Shown: in pieces, positions 1 to 9,557 of the stretch
How the letters are laid out: each line of letters starts with the position of its first letter
How positions within the stretch are numbered: the stretch's first letter is position 1
Source of the DNA: Gammaproteobacteria bacterium
GTDB taxonomy: Bacteria > Pseudomonadota > Gammaproteobacteria > Ga0077536
NCBI GenBank assembly: GCA_021773835.1
Contig: JAJFJQ010000031.1
Coordinates: 1 to 64,000 of the forward strand
DNA: 64,000 nt
Direction of reading: 5' to 3'
The notes under the pieces: model-generated
Databases searched by the model: none
What the model was told of the DNA's origin: nothing
Seen by the model: only the letters and a program-made list of their open reading frames with translations
Translations under genes and position numbers: made by a program

Positions 1-67
1 GTTGTCCGGCTTCCGCTTCCTTCAGGATCGACACGATCTTCGTGTCGCTGTATTTCGATTTCTTCAT
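1..67 (-). CDS. IS3-family transposase OrfA, N-terminus only
   Basis: Reading leftwards from the ATG at 67-65, the translation begins M-KKSKYSDTKIVSILKEAEA and runs off the window. This is the highly characteristic opening of IS3-family (IS407/IS1400-like) OrfA helix-turn-helix proteins. A strong Shine-Dalgarno (GGAGG, about 5 bp upstream of the ATG on the minus strand) fixes the start. In IS3 elements OrfA is joined to the DDE-domain OrfB by programmed -1 frameshifting. That part is not visible here, so whether the element is intact is unknown. Confidence 0.85.
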   Translation of the reverse strand, partial: MKKSKYSDTKIVSILKEAEAGQ

Positions 68-147
68 TTCGACCTCCTGGCCATATTCTGCCAAGATTCT
101 CCAAGCAGGAGTGGTCTACTTTTCGGGGAAGCTTACGGGGCGTCTAA
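1..147 (-). mobile_element. IS3-family insertion sequence, left end (truncated by window edge)
   Basis: The minus strand carries the start of an IS3-type OrfA at 67..1, preceded by about 80 bp of non-coding DNA. That DNA contains a segment of the kind seen at IS3/IS407-group termini (on the minus strand, CCCCGAAAAGTAGACCACTCC reading from about 131 to 111). The outer tip is probably near 139-147, but without the other end I cannot fix the inverted repeat or a target duplication. OrfB and the right end lie outside the window. Confidence 0.7.
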
Positions 148-826
148 TTTCCCAGACCCGAGGTGCGCTTCGGGTACGCCGCAATGAGCCCTATCTTGCG
201 CGCCAATGGATGATCTCGCTCACACATTCGCCGGCTAGCTTCGTTCTACCAACCAACCTAAGATTCGACGATTACCAATGCGTGGATGCCTCAGGTGGCA
301 CTGATCAATCAGCTCTATTTGGTCCAATTCCCTATCAATGAACGCTTCAGAAACGCGATGGAAGGTTGAATGAGTCGGATCTTGCAACTCCCAACGCTGC
401 GATATTAGGAGGGTTCCGGTGAGCATTACCATTTATTTCTCCATGATCCGCGAATCCGTTCGAGCCCGCGTTATGAAGCTTCCGCTCCTGCCGTTGCGTC
501 CATGTAGGTGAATAATCGCTCTCTGCCGTAAGGTGACTAATCTTGGCGTGCTATACCGCGACGGCGCCCTCGAGGTGCTTTCGATTTTGGGCGTGCTCCC
601 CACAGGCGCTTCGGCACAATGATTATTAGCATTAATGAAGCCGGTCACACTATAACCGTGACCGATTTAGTACACTCCCACCTAAGTGTAACCCCACATT
701 TTTTACTTGACTCACGAGCCTTGCCGTGCCGAAAACGTTCCAGCGATAATCGGTCACTAATGAATTTAATACTTCCGACGAAGTATAATCCAGGTGACTC
801 GCAACTCGATTCGGTCTCTAGATACC
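148..826. other. Intergenic stretch between IS element and XrtD operon
   Basis: I see no convincing gene here. The short open frames on both strands have no family resemblance and no good ribosome binding site. The right-hand half is likely the promoter region of the exosortase operon. It is AT-rich around 690-790 and contains a TTGACT box near 706 and the palindrome listed separately at 642-664, but I cannot place a -10 element with confidence. Confidence 0.5.
642..664. promoter_or_regulatory. Palindrome CGGTCAC-N9-GTGACCG upstream of XrtD
   Basis: Perfect 7-bp inverted arms (642-648 and 658-664) are separated by 9 bp, about 165 bp upstream of the exosortase start. A partial copy of one arm (CGGTCACT) recurs near 750-757, closer to the gene. 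The spacing suits a dimeric regulator's operator, but this is inference from symmetry only. Confidence 0.35.
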
Positions 827-2464
827 ATGTACGAAAAAAATAACTCAACGACCGCATGGCGGGAACCTCAGACGTACTTTCGCCCGCTTTTCGTGATTTG
901 TGTGATCTCCATATGCCTCGTTTCTATATACTGGGACGGCTTGGTTTCGATAGTGCAGAGATGGGAATCAGAGGAATACAGTCATGGTTATCTTATTCCC
1001 GTAATTTCCTTCTTCTTGCTCTGGCAACGCGTTGCAACAATTTCTGACTTGAATTTGTCTGGTTCGTGGTTTGGTCCTTTGTTTGTCATTGGTGCGCTAG
1101 GCGCATTTGTACTTGGCGAACTTAGTTCGATTTACCAGATAATCCAGTACGGATTTCTACTTGCGCTATTTGGCATCCTTATAGCCAAGGTTGGTTGGGT
1201 GGGATTCCGGTTGTTCTGGGTGCCATTTGTATACTTGTTCTTTATGGTCCCGTTGCCAGGGTTCATATACCAGGGTTTGTCGAGCACTCTGCAACTGCTT
1301 TCGTCTGAACTTGGTGTCGCGGTGATTCGACTCTTTGGCATCAGCGTCTTTCTGGAAGGCAATGTTATTGACCTTGGCATTTACAAACTGCAGGTCGCTG
1401 AGGCATGTAATGGTCTGCGTTATCTCTTTCCGCTAATGAGTTTCGGATTTTTGTGCGCCGCGATTTACGATGGTTCGTGGTGGCAGCGGACTGTAATATT
1501 TATCTCGTCCATTCCGATAACGATTGTAATGAATAGTTTCCGGATCGGCGTGATCGGCGTATTAGTCAATTCATTTGGTATCGAGCAGGCGGAGGGTTTT
1601 CTCCATGATTTCGAGGGTTGGATTGTGTTCATGGCCTGCGTCGGTATTTTATTTATTGAGATGTGGTGTTTCGCGAAAATTCGACGAAAGAAGTTGGTCG
1701 ACGTTTTTGGACTGGATGTTCCACCGACGGAGACGCTAAGAAATCTCCTGCCGAAAAAGATTGAGCCTCAGCTTGTGGTTTGCACAGTTGTTCTTGGACT
1801 GGGTGTTGCGATGGCCTTTGGTATTCAGTCTAGAGAAGTCCAGATACCTGAACGAGAGCCCTTTACTCAGTTCCCGTTGGTCATCGGGCCATGGTCGGGT
1901 GAAATTGGCGTCATCGAGGATCGCGAGGTCCTAAAGACCCTTGCGGCGGATGACTATTTGCTTGCCGATTATCGCAATACTGAAGACGGCAGCCGAGTCG
2001 GGTTGTGGATTGCCTACTATGACGAGCAACGCAAAGGTCGGGCTGTGCATTCTCCTCGCGCTTGCTTGCCCGGCGGTGGTTGGAGGATCGAATCCTATGG
2101 CGAGTATACCCTCGCTGGCGCTAGACCATCGGGCGAAGACATGAAGATCAATCGTGCAGTAATTGCGCTCGGAAATGTTCGACAACTCGTGTATTTCTGG
2201 TTTGTCGAACGTGGGCGGATTCAGACCAACGAATATGCAGTGAAGTGGCAGATTTTCTGGGACGCATTAACGATGAATCGAACGGAGGGCGCGTTGGTGC
2301 GTGTCACAACATATGTGCCGGACGTGGTGCAGCTTGGTAAGGCAGATACGGTGCTGGAAGGCTTTGTGCGTACAATCGATCCGAAGCTTTTGAAGCACCT
2401 ACCCCAGCGAAACGCAACATTCAAGCAGCAGATTTCGAGTAGAAAAGGAACTGGGAATTTGTAG
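827..2464 (+). CDS. xrtD: Exosortase XrtD (VPLPA-CTERM specific), exosortase/EpsI fusion
   Basis: Integral-membrane cysteine transpeptidase-like protein predicted to cut surface proteins at a C-terminal VPLPA-type signal and pass them to the outer layers. The N-terminal half (residues about 15-300) has roughly eight hydrophobic helices and the exosortase triad: Cys194 in AEACNGLRY, Arg239 in NSFRIG, His260 in FLHDFEG. The C-terminal half (about 315-520) is an EpsI/DUF3485 domain with the typical HSPRACLPGGGW segment. That two-domain build is characteristic of XrtD rather than XrtA, and it matches two VPLPA-like tails in this window (9558-10157 and 54889-56310). ATG at 827 is preferred; an in-frame GTG at 794 would add 11 residues. 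Neither start has a strong Shine-Dalgarno. It is the first gene of a co-directional surface-polysaccharide set. Confidence 0.9.
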   Translation: MYEKNNSTTAWREPQTYFRPLFVICVISICLVSIYWDGLVSIVQRWESEEYSHGYLIPVISFFLLWQRVATISDLNLSGSWFGPLFVIGALGAFVLGELSSIYQIIQYGFLLALFGILIAKVGWVGFRLFWVPFVYLFFMVPLPGFIYQGLSSTLQLLSSELGVAVIRLFGISVFLEGNVIDLGIYKLQVAEACNGLRYLFPLMSFGFLCAAIYDGSWWQRTVIFISSIPITIVMNSFRIGVIGVLVNSFGIEQAEGFLHDFEGWIVFMACVGILFIEMWCFAKIRRKKLVDVFGLDVPPTETLRNLLPKKIEPQLVVCTVVLGLGVAMAFGIQSREVQIPEREPFTQFPLVIGPWSGEIGVIEDREVLKTLAADDYLLADYRNTEDGSRVGLWIAYYDEQRKGRAVHSPRACLPGGGWRIESYGEYTLAGARPSGEDMKINRAVIALGNVRQLVYFWFVERGRIQTNEYAVKWQIFWDALTMNRTEGALVRVTTYVPDVVQLGKADTVLEGFVRTIDPKLLKHLPQRNATFKQQISSRKGTGNL

Positions 2465-2692
2465 TTAGAGTTTCGAGACTGAAATGTCGTTGATTTAAAC
2501 CCCATGACCGATGATTAGAAACGTGATCCGTGTAACGAGTTCAGATTTGGGCGTACTTCCTGCATGCAAGTGATGTCTAGAATAATGAGCGAAAAAAAGT
2601 TTGTGGTTATTACATTTTTCATTTGTGGATTTAACTTCCGCAATCAGTTTTGCGACGTCGTGCTTGTGCCTAAATTCTGATCATTCAACTAG

Positions 2693-4324
2693 ATGAATCC
2701 CATTATCGTATTAGTCGCAGGTATCGCGATAAGCGTAATGATTATTCCCCTCGCATGGCGTTTTGCGCCATTGATGGGAATGATCGATAAGCCTGATGCG
2801 CGCAAAGTTCATTCTGTCCCGATCCCCCGTATAGGCGGATGGGGCATCGTATTTGGTACCCTAATTCCCATCGCCCTGGTTGTACCGCTCGATCCGCTGA
2901 TTCAATCATTTCTGATCGGCGGGATCATCTTGTTCATCTCCGGCGCTTGGGACGACGCCCAAGAAATCGGCCATTTCACTAAATTCGCCTGTCAGATAAT
3001 CGCAGCCGGCGTCGTGGTTTTTTACGGCGACCTTTGGATCGCGCAGGCTCCTTATGCGGGAGTTGAGGAAGTATCGCCGTATTTCGGGAAACCGTTTACG
3101 TTTTTTGCGATGGTCGGAATGATGAATGCAATTAATCATTCCGATGGCCTCGACGGGCTTGCCGGCGGCGAATCGATGCTAAGTCTGATCGTGCTTGCGT
3201 TTCTTGCCTTTGTCGGCGATGACGGGACCATAGCCGTTGTTATTGCCTGTGCGACGATGGGCGGCGTGCTGGGTTTCCTGCGCTTCAATACCCATCCAGC
3301 ACAGGTTTTCATGGGCGATACCGGTAGCCAATTTCTTGGATTTACGCTCGCGTTTCTCGCAATTTATCTCACTCAAGTGTGTCACCCGGCGCTTAGCAAT
3401 GCGCTACCACTTCTTATGCTTGGGCTGCCAATAGTCGATATTTTGGCGGTGTTGTATTTGCGCATTAGCCAAGGAATGAATTGGTTTAAAGCAACGAGGA
3501 ATCACATCCATCATCGATTACTGGACCGTGGTTTCAACCACTACGAATCGGTAATTATTATTTATTCGATACAGGCTGCGCTGGTTATCAGCGCGATCTT
3601 TATGCGTTGCCAAAATGATTGGTGGGTAACTGCGTGGTATCTACTCGTATGTGCTTCGGTTTTCGTCTTCTTGGTTATTGCGGAGAAAGCGAATTGGCAA
3701 GCACATAGAGTGAGCGACGAATCAAAAGTCAGCCAGTTAATCGTCTATCTTAAGACTAAAGGTATCTTAACGGTTGCGCCGGCGCGCTTGGTTATGTTCA
3801 TGGTGCCTTTGTTTATCGTTGTAACGCCGTTATGGGTTACGTCGGTTCCGCGCGACTTTGGAATGGTTTCAGGCGTCATGCTCGTCGTATTAGCGTTCGA
3901 GATGTTCTTTGGTAAAAATGGAGATTCGATTACTTCGCGCGCCGCGATATCTGTCGTCGCGATTTTTGCCGCATATCTATCGGTAAATTATACGCCGCCG
4001 CTTCTTGTAGATTTCGAGTTAGGCAGGACCCTTTATTTCGCGTTGCTCGCAGTTGCTATCGCCTCATCGGTTCGGTTTTCGAAACGCATAAGCTTCCAGG
4101 TTACGCCAACGGATTACCTTATTGTTTTTGGGCTATTAACAATTGCATTTTTCGCAAATGAGCATTTTGTCGCACGCGATACGAGCGTGCTGCTGGTAGA
4201 GGCCGTGATCCTTCTTTACGGATGCCAATTATTGATTGAGCAGCGGGTAGGGCGTTGGAGCTTGCTCAATGCCGCGACTTTGGTAGCGCTCGGCGTTCTA
4301 GCACTACGAGGACTGCTTTTGTGA
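2693..4324 (+). CDS. MraY/WecA-family undecaprenyl-phosphate sugar-1-phosphate transferase
   Basis: Polytopic membrane enzyme that would load the first sugar phosphate (e.g. GlcNAc-1-P) onto undecaprenyl phosphate to start a surface glycan. Family motifs are all in the N-terminal 320 residues: KPDARKVHSVPIPRIGG near the N-terminus, the catalytic NHSDGLDGLAGG loop, FMGDTGSQFLG, and the HIHHRLLDRG loop. At 543 residues it is some 180-200 longer than ordinary WecA. The extra C-terminal part (about 350-543) is a further hydrophobic multi-helix domain of unknown role, as seen in exosortase-linked relatives. It sits 228 bp after XrtD and 63 bp before gmd, so is probably co-transcribed. The ATG at 2693 has only a weak Shine-Dalgarno. 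Confidence 0.85.
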   Translation: MNPIIVLVAGIAISVMIIPLAWRFAPLMGMIDKPDARKVHSVPIPRIGGWGIVFGTLIPIALVVPLDPLIQSFLIGGIILFISGAWDDAQEIGHFTKFACQIIAAGVVVFYGDLWIAQAPYAGVEEVSPYFGKPFTFFAMVGMMNAINHSDGLDGLAGGESMLSLIVLAFLAFVGDDGTIAVVIACATMGGVLGFLRFNTHPAQVFMGDTGSQFLGFTLAFLAIYLTQVCHPALSNALPLLMLGLPIVDILAVLYLRISQGMNWFKATRNHIHHRLLDRGFNHYESVIIIYSIQAALVISAIFMRCQNDWWVTAWYLLVCASVFVFLVIAEKANWQAHRVSDESKVSQLIVYLKTKGILTVAPARLVMFMVPLFIVVTPLWVTSVPRDFGMVSGVMLVVLAFEMFFGKNGDSITSRAAISVVAIFAAYLSVNYTPPLLVDFELGRTLYFALLAVAIASSVRFSKRISFQVTPTDYLIVFGLLTIAFFANEHFVARDTSVLLVEAVILLYGCQLLIEQRVGRWSLLNAATLVALGVLALRGLLL

Positions 4325-4387
4325 ATGAAGCAAGAGAGTTAGGCTTACCGAGTTACAAAAACCAAATGATAGTTACCGCGTAGCGCA

Positions 4388-5479
4388 ATGGCAAAAAAAA
4401 CCGCATTAATAACGGGTGTAACAGGCCAGGATGGCGCCTACCTGTCGGAATTCTTGACCAAGAAAGGTTATGAAGTCCACGGCATAAAACGTCGTTCATC
4501 GAGTTTTAATACGTCCCGAATAGATCACCTGTACCAAGATCCGCATATCGATTCGCGTAATTTTGTCCTGCATTACGGCGACCTGACGGATGCGACGAAC
4601 CTAATCCGAATTGTGCAGGAGGTGCAGCCAGACGAGATCTACAATCTCGCTGCGCAGAGCCACGTTGCAGTGTCCTTTGAAACGCCCGAATACACGGCGA
4701 ATTCCGACGCGCTTGGAACACTGCGTCTGTTGGAGGCCATACGGATCCTCGAACTAACGCAGAAAACTCGCTTCTATCAGGCTTCAACCAGCGAAATGTT
4801 CGGTAAGGTGCAAGAAACACCGCAGAAGGAAACGACCCCATTCTATCCGCGGAGCCCGTATGGGGCGGCAAAAGTTTACGCATACTGGATCTGTGTAAAT
4901 TATCGCGAGGCCTACGATATGTTTTGCTGTAACGGGATCCTATTCAACCACGAGTCACCCATACGAGGCGAAACGTTTGTTACACGGAAGATCACCCGCG
5001 CCGTGGCTCGTATTAGCTTGGGTCTGCAAGAAAAATTGTACCTTGGCAACATGGATTCGTTGCGTGATTGGGGGCACGCGCGCGACTATGTGGAAGCGAT
5101 GTGGCTGATGCTTCAACAGGACGAAGCGGACGATTTTGTTATTGCGACCGGAAAACAGTACTCGGTACGTGCGTTCGTCGAAATGGCATTCAATGAGGTT
5201 GGCGTTAATATCGAATGGCGCAATAGCGGAAGCAATGAGGAAGGTGTGGATGCAAAGACTGGCACTGTTCGAGTAGCGGTCGATCCTCGCTACTTTCGCC
5301 CGACTGAGGTTGATACCTTGCTGGGCGATCCGACGAAAGCTCGAGAAGTACTCGGTTGGGAAGCAACTACCTCACTCAGTGAGATGGTTAAAGAAATGAT
5401 GGCCGATGACATCAATGGTGCCGAGAAAGACGAAATGTTACGCCGTGAAGGATTCCAGACCTTCGACTATTTTGAATGA
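4388..5479 (+). CDS. gmd: GDP-mannose 4,6-dehydratase
   Basis: NADP-dependent SDR-fold enzyme converting GDP-D-mannose to GDP-4-keto-6-deoxy-D-mannose, the first step of GDP-L-fucose (or related deoxysugar) synthesis. The 363-residue length is normal. Visible signatures are the nucleotide-binding TGVTGQDG at 10-16, the STSEMFG active-site strand (Thr134, Glu136), and the catalytic Tyr158-x3-Lys162 in SPYGAAK. The next gene, 20 bp downstream, is the partner epimerase/reductase, so the pair supplies GDP-fucose. Location inside the exosortase operon implies that the sugar goes into the envelope glycan made with the WecA-like enzyme. Confidence 0.96.
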   Translation: MAKKTALITGVTGQDGAYLSEFLTKKGYEVHGIKRRSSSFNTSRIDHLYQDPHIDSRNFVLHYGDLTDATNLIRIVQEVQPDEIYNLAAQSHVAVSFETPEYTANSDALGTLRLLEAIRILELTQKTRFYQASTSEMFGKVQETPQKETTPFYPRSPYGAAKVYAYWICVNYREAYDMFCCNGILFNHESPIRGETFVTRKITRAVARISLGLQEKLYLGNMDSLRDWGHARDYVEAMWLMLQQDEADDFVIATGKQYSVRAFVEMAFNEVGVNIEWRNSGSNEEGVDAKTGTVRVAVDPRYFRPTEVDTLLGDPTKAREVLGWEATTSLSEMVKEMMADDINGAEKDEMLRREGFQTFDYFE

Positions 5480-5499
5480 TAGTCAGCCGTCTAAATTAA

Positions 5500-6447
5500 A
5501 TGCAGCTATCTGATCGTATCCTTATCGCCGGTGCCCGCGGCATGGTTGGTTCCGCAATCGTGCGGCGTCTGCGCGCAGACGGCTATACCGATCTTTTAAT
5601 GCCAACGAGTGCAGAATTGGACTTGCGGGATACTCGTGCGGTTAACTCATATTTGGATGCCCACAAACCAAAACAGGTTTTTGTCGCCGCCGCTACCGTT
5701 GGCGGGATACATGCGAACAATAGCTATGCGGCAGACTTCATCTATGACAACTTAATGATGGAGGCCAATCTGATCCACGGGTCGCATATGATCGGCGTGG
5801 AGAAGCTGCTGTTTCTTGGCAGCACCTGCATATATCCCAAGCTCGCGCCCCAGCCACTAAAGGAAGAATACCTACTGACGGGGCCACTGGAACCCACCAA
5901 TGAATGGTACGCGGTCGCAAAGATCGCAGGCATCAAGCTCTGTCAGGCCTATCGGAAACAACATGACGCACGATTTATTTGTGCGATGCCGACCAACCTA
6001 TATGGCCCTAATGACAACTTCGACCTGGAGAATTCGCACGTCCTGCCGGCGCTGATGCGCAAGATCCACGAAGCCAAGCTGGCCGGCGACCCCACTGTAT
6101 CGATCTGGGGTAGCGGCCAACCGCGCCGCGAGTTCTTACATGTAGATGATTGCGCCGAGGCGTGCCTATTTTTGATGCAAACCTACGACGACAGTGAAAT
6201 CGTAAATATTGGCGTCGGGGCGGATATTACAATCCTGGAATTGGCTGGGATGATCCGCGCTGCCATTGGTTTCGACGGCGAGCTGGTTTTTGATGCGAGC
6301 AAGCCCGATGGCACCCCGCGGAAGCTGGTGGACGTCGCTAAAATCAACGCACTCGGGTGGGCGGCCCAGATCGAGCTGGCCGATGGGATTGCGGCGACCT
6401 ATGAGGCGTTCAAAGAGTCGCTGCGGTTAGGAACAGCTAGGCTCTGA
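5500..6447 (+). CDS. fcl: GDP-L-fucose synthase
   Basis: Bifunctional 3,5-epimerase/4-reductase that turns GDP-4-keto-6-deoxymannose into GDP-L-fucose using NADPH. This 315-residue SDR protein has the GARGMVG nucleotide-binding loop at 11-17, Ser108 in GSTCIYP, and the catalytic Tyr137-x3-Lys141 in EWYAVAK. These correspond to the well-studied E. coli enzyme's Ser-Tyr-Lys set. It follows gmd by 20 bp. A 251-bp gap with no evident terminator separates it from the TPR lipoprotein. Confidence 0.95.
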   Translation: MQLSDRILIAGARGMVGSAIVRRLRADGYTDLLMPTSAELDLRDTRAVNSYLDAHKPKQVFVAAATVGGIHANNSYAADFIYDNLMMEANLIHGSHMIGVEKLLFLGSTCIYPKLAPQPLKEEYLLTGPLEPTNEWYAVAKIAGIKLCQAYRKQHDARFICAMPTNLYGPNDNFDLENSHVLPALMRKIHEAKLAGDPTVSIWGSGQPRREFLHVDDCAEACLFLMQTYDDSEIVNIGVGADITILELAGMIRAAIGFDGELVFDASKPDGTPRKLVDVAKINALGWAAQIELADGIAATYEAFKESLRLGTARL

Positions 6448-6698
6448 GCGAGAGAATTCGGTTGCCGCAACGGCACCTCGGTACGCGGGCACCGTAGTCA
6501 CCTTCAATTGTAGCTTCCCCAATTTAAAGTCCTAAACCCAATATGCCGTAATCCGGTATAGATGGCGATTGCGTTGTCGTAACCGCTTCATGCATCGCAG
6601 CAGGAAGTTGCGCCAGATTGCGAACATTGTTACGGTTTTATTCATTGACACGCTGTAGAATCGCCCAAAACCGCAGAGCAAATTCGACGGAATTACCT

Positions 6699-9092
6699 AT
6701 GAAGATGATACGGACCATATTGGTTGTTGGTGTTTTGGCATTTTTGGCGGCCTGTGGTGGCGCCGAAGACCGCAAGTCGGCGCACATGGAAAAAGGGCAG
6801 GCCCTATACGACGAGGGCAATTTCGAGAAGGCCCGCGTTGAATTCAAAAATGTCCTACAGATCGATCCCAAAGACATTCCCGCACGCTTTGCGTTGGCGC
6901 AAACGCTGGAAAAAGTGCAGAACTGGCGGGGCGCGGCCGGGCACTACATGGCGGTATTGGAAAATGACCCGACCCACCGCGATTCGCTATCACGCATGGG
7001 ACAAATCTACCTGCTCGGACGAAACCTGGATAAAGCGAATGAGCATGCGGACAAGATCCTTGAGCAAAACCCAGCCGATCCGGATGGCCTTACCCTACGT
7101 GCCGGTGTTAAATCCGTTAATGGGGATCTGGATGGCGCAAAGCTAGACGTCATGGCGGCCCTTGAGAGTGTACCCGGGCATGCCAACGCCTCTGCCTTAT
7201 TGGCGTCGTTGTATCTGCGCGACGGTGCTACCGATAAGAGTATTGCAACATTGGAAGACGCGCTTGAGGTCGATCCGAGCAACGCTACGATCAGAACCTT
7301 GCTCGCCCGTGTGCATACCCAGGTCGGAAATAATGATGCGGCTGCGAAACTTTACGCGGAGATCATAGAGCAAGAACCAGAGGTCTTGGGTCATCGCCTG
7401 CGCCTTGCCAATTTTCACACCACCCAAGAGCAGAAGGACGAAGCCGAGGCCGTCTTAAAGCAAGCAATATCGGACATTGGGGATGTCAATTCCCGTTTGG
7501 CGTACGCCGAGTTCCTCGCCAAGCAGCGCAGCGCCAAACAAGCCGCGGACGCGCTCGAGCAAGCCATTGCATTGGACCCAGAGGAATTCCGTCTGCGTTT
7601 TGCGCTGGGTAAATTATACGAAGCTGCAAACGATGTTGATAAAGCAAAGGTCGTCTATGAAGACATTATTGCGCTGACCAAGGACGGCGAGGAAGGCAAC
7701 CCAAGTTTGTTAACGGCAACCACACGCTTGGCTGTGGTTGAGACACGCAAGGGTAATCTCGAACGCGCAACCACCCTGGTTGAGGAGGTCTTGGTCGCCA
7801 ATCCACGTGACCAGGAAGCGTTAAAACTTCGAGGTACCTTGTCGCTCAGCAAGGGCGATACGGCGGCAGCCATTGCCGACTACCGCTCGGCGCTGCGTGA
7901 CGATGCCAATAACGCAGATTTATTACGCTTGCTTGCACGCGCGCACCTGGCGAATAAAGAAATCGATTTGGCTAAAGATACGCTCTTAAAAGGTGTTGAA
8001 GCGAACCCTTCGGCAGTTACATTACGTGCGGATCTGGTAAATATCTATTCCCAACAGCAAGAACTCGACAAGGCGGTCACCCAACTCGAGGAAGTGATCA
8101 AGGTCCAGCCAAAGAATGGCAAAGCCTATGAAGGCTTGTTCAAGATCCGGGTACATAAAAAAGAATGGGAAAAGGCAATCGCGGTAACAGAGCGCATTAA
8201 AGCGACCTTCCCGGACCAACCCACTGGGTTCTATTTCGCGGGTCTTGTGCATCAAGCGGAGAAACGTCTGCCTGAGAGTATCGAGCAATTTGAATCGGCG
8301 CTCGCGGTGTCCCCGGATGCGGTGCAACCGTTATCGCAGCTAGTCAAAAGTCACCTCGCGATGAAACAACAAGATGTCGCGGAGCAGCGTCTGCAAGAAG
8401 TTATCGAGCGCAACGCAAAGAATTTTGTCGCATACAACCTTTTGGGGGAACTTCGCCTCGCGTCAAAAGAGCTCGAGGAGGCAGAGAACGCGTTTAGGCA
8501 GGCAATAGAGATCAATCCGAAGTGGGCGATCCCATATCGCAACCTTGCAAGCGTGCAGATCTCGGCAAACCAGGACGAGCTAGCAATCAAAACAATGGAA
8601 GAAGGGATCGAGGCTACCGATGGATCGGCCTTGTTGGTAACCGGGCTTGCGGCTTATCTTGAGCGTACCGGCAAACTCGACTCGGCGATTGAGCAATATC
8701 GGAAGTTGCTCGTCGATTCGCCCGACTCCACATTGGCGATTAATAATTTGGCGATGTTGCTCATCGAGTATAAGGATGATGACGCAAGCAAGCAGGAAGC
8801 GCGCGAACTCGCAAAAGCCCTCCAAAACTCGAATAATGCCGCCTATCTCGACACTTACGGCTGGATTGAATACAAATTCGGCGAAGCCGCGCGTGCAATT
8901 GAAGTGTTAGAAAAGGCGGTCGCCTCAGCCCCTGATGCGGCAATTATGCGCTACCACCTTGGGATGGCCTACATGGCGCAGGGGAACGAGGTATTAGCGA
9001 AAGATAACCTTTCGCAGGCGGTGGAATCGACCCTTGAGTTTCGTGGAATCGAAGAGGCTAAAGCAACATTGGCCAAGATCGACAAGGGGTAG
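6699..9092 (+). CDS. prsT: PrsT-like TPR-repeat lipoprotein of an exosortase system
   Basis: 797-residue outer-envelope lipoprotein made almost wholly of tetratricopeptide repeats. The start at 6699 was chosen because it places a clean lipoprotein signal (hydrophobic run, then lipobox LAAC with Cys19) at the N-terminus; an upstream in-frame start at 6618 would bury it. About twenty TPR-type helices follow, e.g. GQALYDEGNFEKARVEF, with regular Asn/Asp-Pro turns. The size, lipobox and repeat layout match PrsT, the TPR protein found beside PEP-CTERM/exosortase polysaccharide clusters. PrsT is normally described with XrtA, so its presence with XrtD is notable. Its role is probably scaffolding glycan export or sorting at the outer membrane. 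Confidence 0.85.
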   Translation: MKMIRTILVVGVLAFLAACGGAEDRKSAHMEKGQALYDEGNFEKARVEFKNVLQIDPKDIPARFALAQTLEKVQNWRGAAGHYMAVLENDPTHRDSLSRMGQIYLLGRNLDKANEHADKILEQNPADPDGLTLRAGVKSVNGDLDGAKLDVMAALESVPGHANASALLASLYLRDGATDKSIATLEDALEVDPSNATIRTLLARVHTQVGNNDAAAKLYAEIIEQEPEVLGHRLRLANFHTTQEQKDEAEAVLKQAISDIGDVNSRLAYAEFLAKQRSAKQAADALEQAIALDPEEFRLRFALGKLYEAANDVDKAKVVYEDIIALTKDGEEGNPSLLTATTRLAVVETRKGNLERATTLVEEVLVANPRDQEALKLRGTLSLSKGDTAAAIADYRSALRDDANNADLLRLLARAHLANKEIDLAKDTLLKGVEANPSAVTLRADLVNIYSQQQELDKAVTQLEEVIKVQPKNGKAYEGLFKIRVHKKEWEKAIAVTERIKATFPDQPTGFYFAGLVHQAEKRLPESIEQFESALAVSPDAVQPLSQLVKSHLAMKQQDVAEQRLQEVIERNAKNFVAYNLLGELRLASKELEEAENAFRQAIEINPKWAIPYRNLASVQISANQDELAIKTMEEGIEATDGSALLVTGLAAYLERTGKLDSAIEQYRKLLVDSPDSTLAINNLAMLLIEYKDDDASKQEARELAKALQNSNNAAYLDTYGWIEYKFGEAARAIEVLEKAVASAPDAAIMRYHLGMAYMAQGNEVLAKDNLSQAVESTLEFRGIEEAKATLAKIDKG

Positions 9093-9150
9093 GGTAAGCC
9101 GGCCATTGCATTTAGGAACGACTGCCAAATTATCTGAGAAGAGAAACGGA

Positions 9151-9230
9151 GAAAAGGTGACGGAGGGATTAAAAAGTCGCCACTGTTTAAATTTTAATCC
9201 CTCCGTCACCTTTTCCCCGTCACCTTTTCC
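9151..9230. repeat. 24-bp perfect inverted repeat with adjoining 14-bp tandem repeat
   Basis: Arms at 9151-9174 and 9192-9215 are exact reverse complements over 24 bp, with a 17-bp loop. The right arm runs into a second exact copy of its own end: the 14-mer CCGTCACCTTTTCC occurs at 9203-9216 and again at 9217-9230. Such a long perfect stem downstream of an operon suggests a REP/BIME-type palindromic element or a transcript-stabilising hairpin. No other copy was found in the window. Confidence 0.85.
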
Positions 9231-9323
9231 CTTTTCGTCTTGCGGCGTTTTTTTACGGGATATCCAGGATAATTTTGCCGTGTAATTGATTTTCTCTTGG
9301 TACCGGGGTCAGGTAGCGGTGAA

Positions 9324-9344
9324 TTTGTGGGTGTCCCGAACTAG
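9324..9344. repeat. 21-bp dispersed repeat, copy 1
   Basis: A 21-bp sequence ending GTGTCCCGAACTAG is found exactly again at 12239-12259 in the same orientation. The second copy extends into CGAACTAGTTCG, a perfect 12-bp palindrome; this copy diverges after CTAG. Both copies lie in non-coding DNA of the same 3-kb repeat-rich zone. Confidence 0.75.
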
Positions 9345-9557
9345 CTTTAAGAGTACGCGCCTAAAGCGCGTTACGGGCACTATCCCGCATGTCGCAGCGC
9401 AGCACGAACGTCGGTTTAAGCACTCGTTAACGGACGCCTGGCCCCACGATTACAATCAGCGCTATCGGCCAGGATCAGGCATTCGCCGTCTGACGAAAAT
9501 CACCAGTAACTAGCCACTTCTGAGCGTAAATACGATCGACTTCGGCGTGTGCCACGT

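Larger units (their letters stand above)
9093..9557. other. Repeat-bearing intergenic region between convergent PrsT and VPLPA genes
   Basis: No gene is supported across these 465 bp. The content is a large perfect hairpin plus a short tandem repeat (9151-9230) and one copy of a 21-bp repeat (9324-9344), both listed separately. The hairpin lies about 60 bp past the PrsT stop and could end its transcript, although it lacks a clean T-run. Confidence 0.6.
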
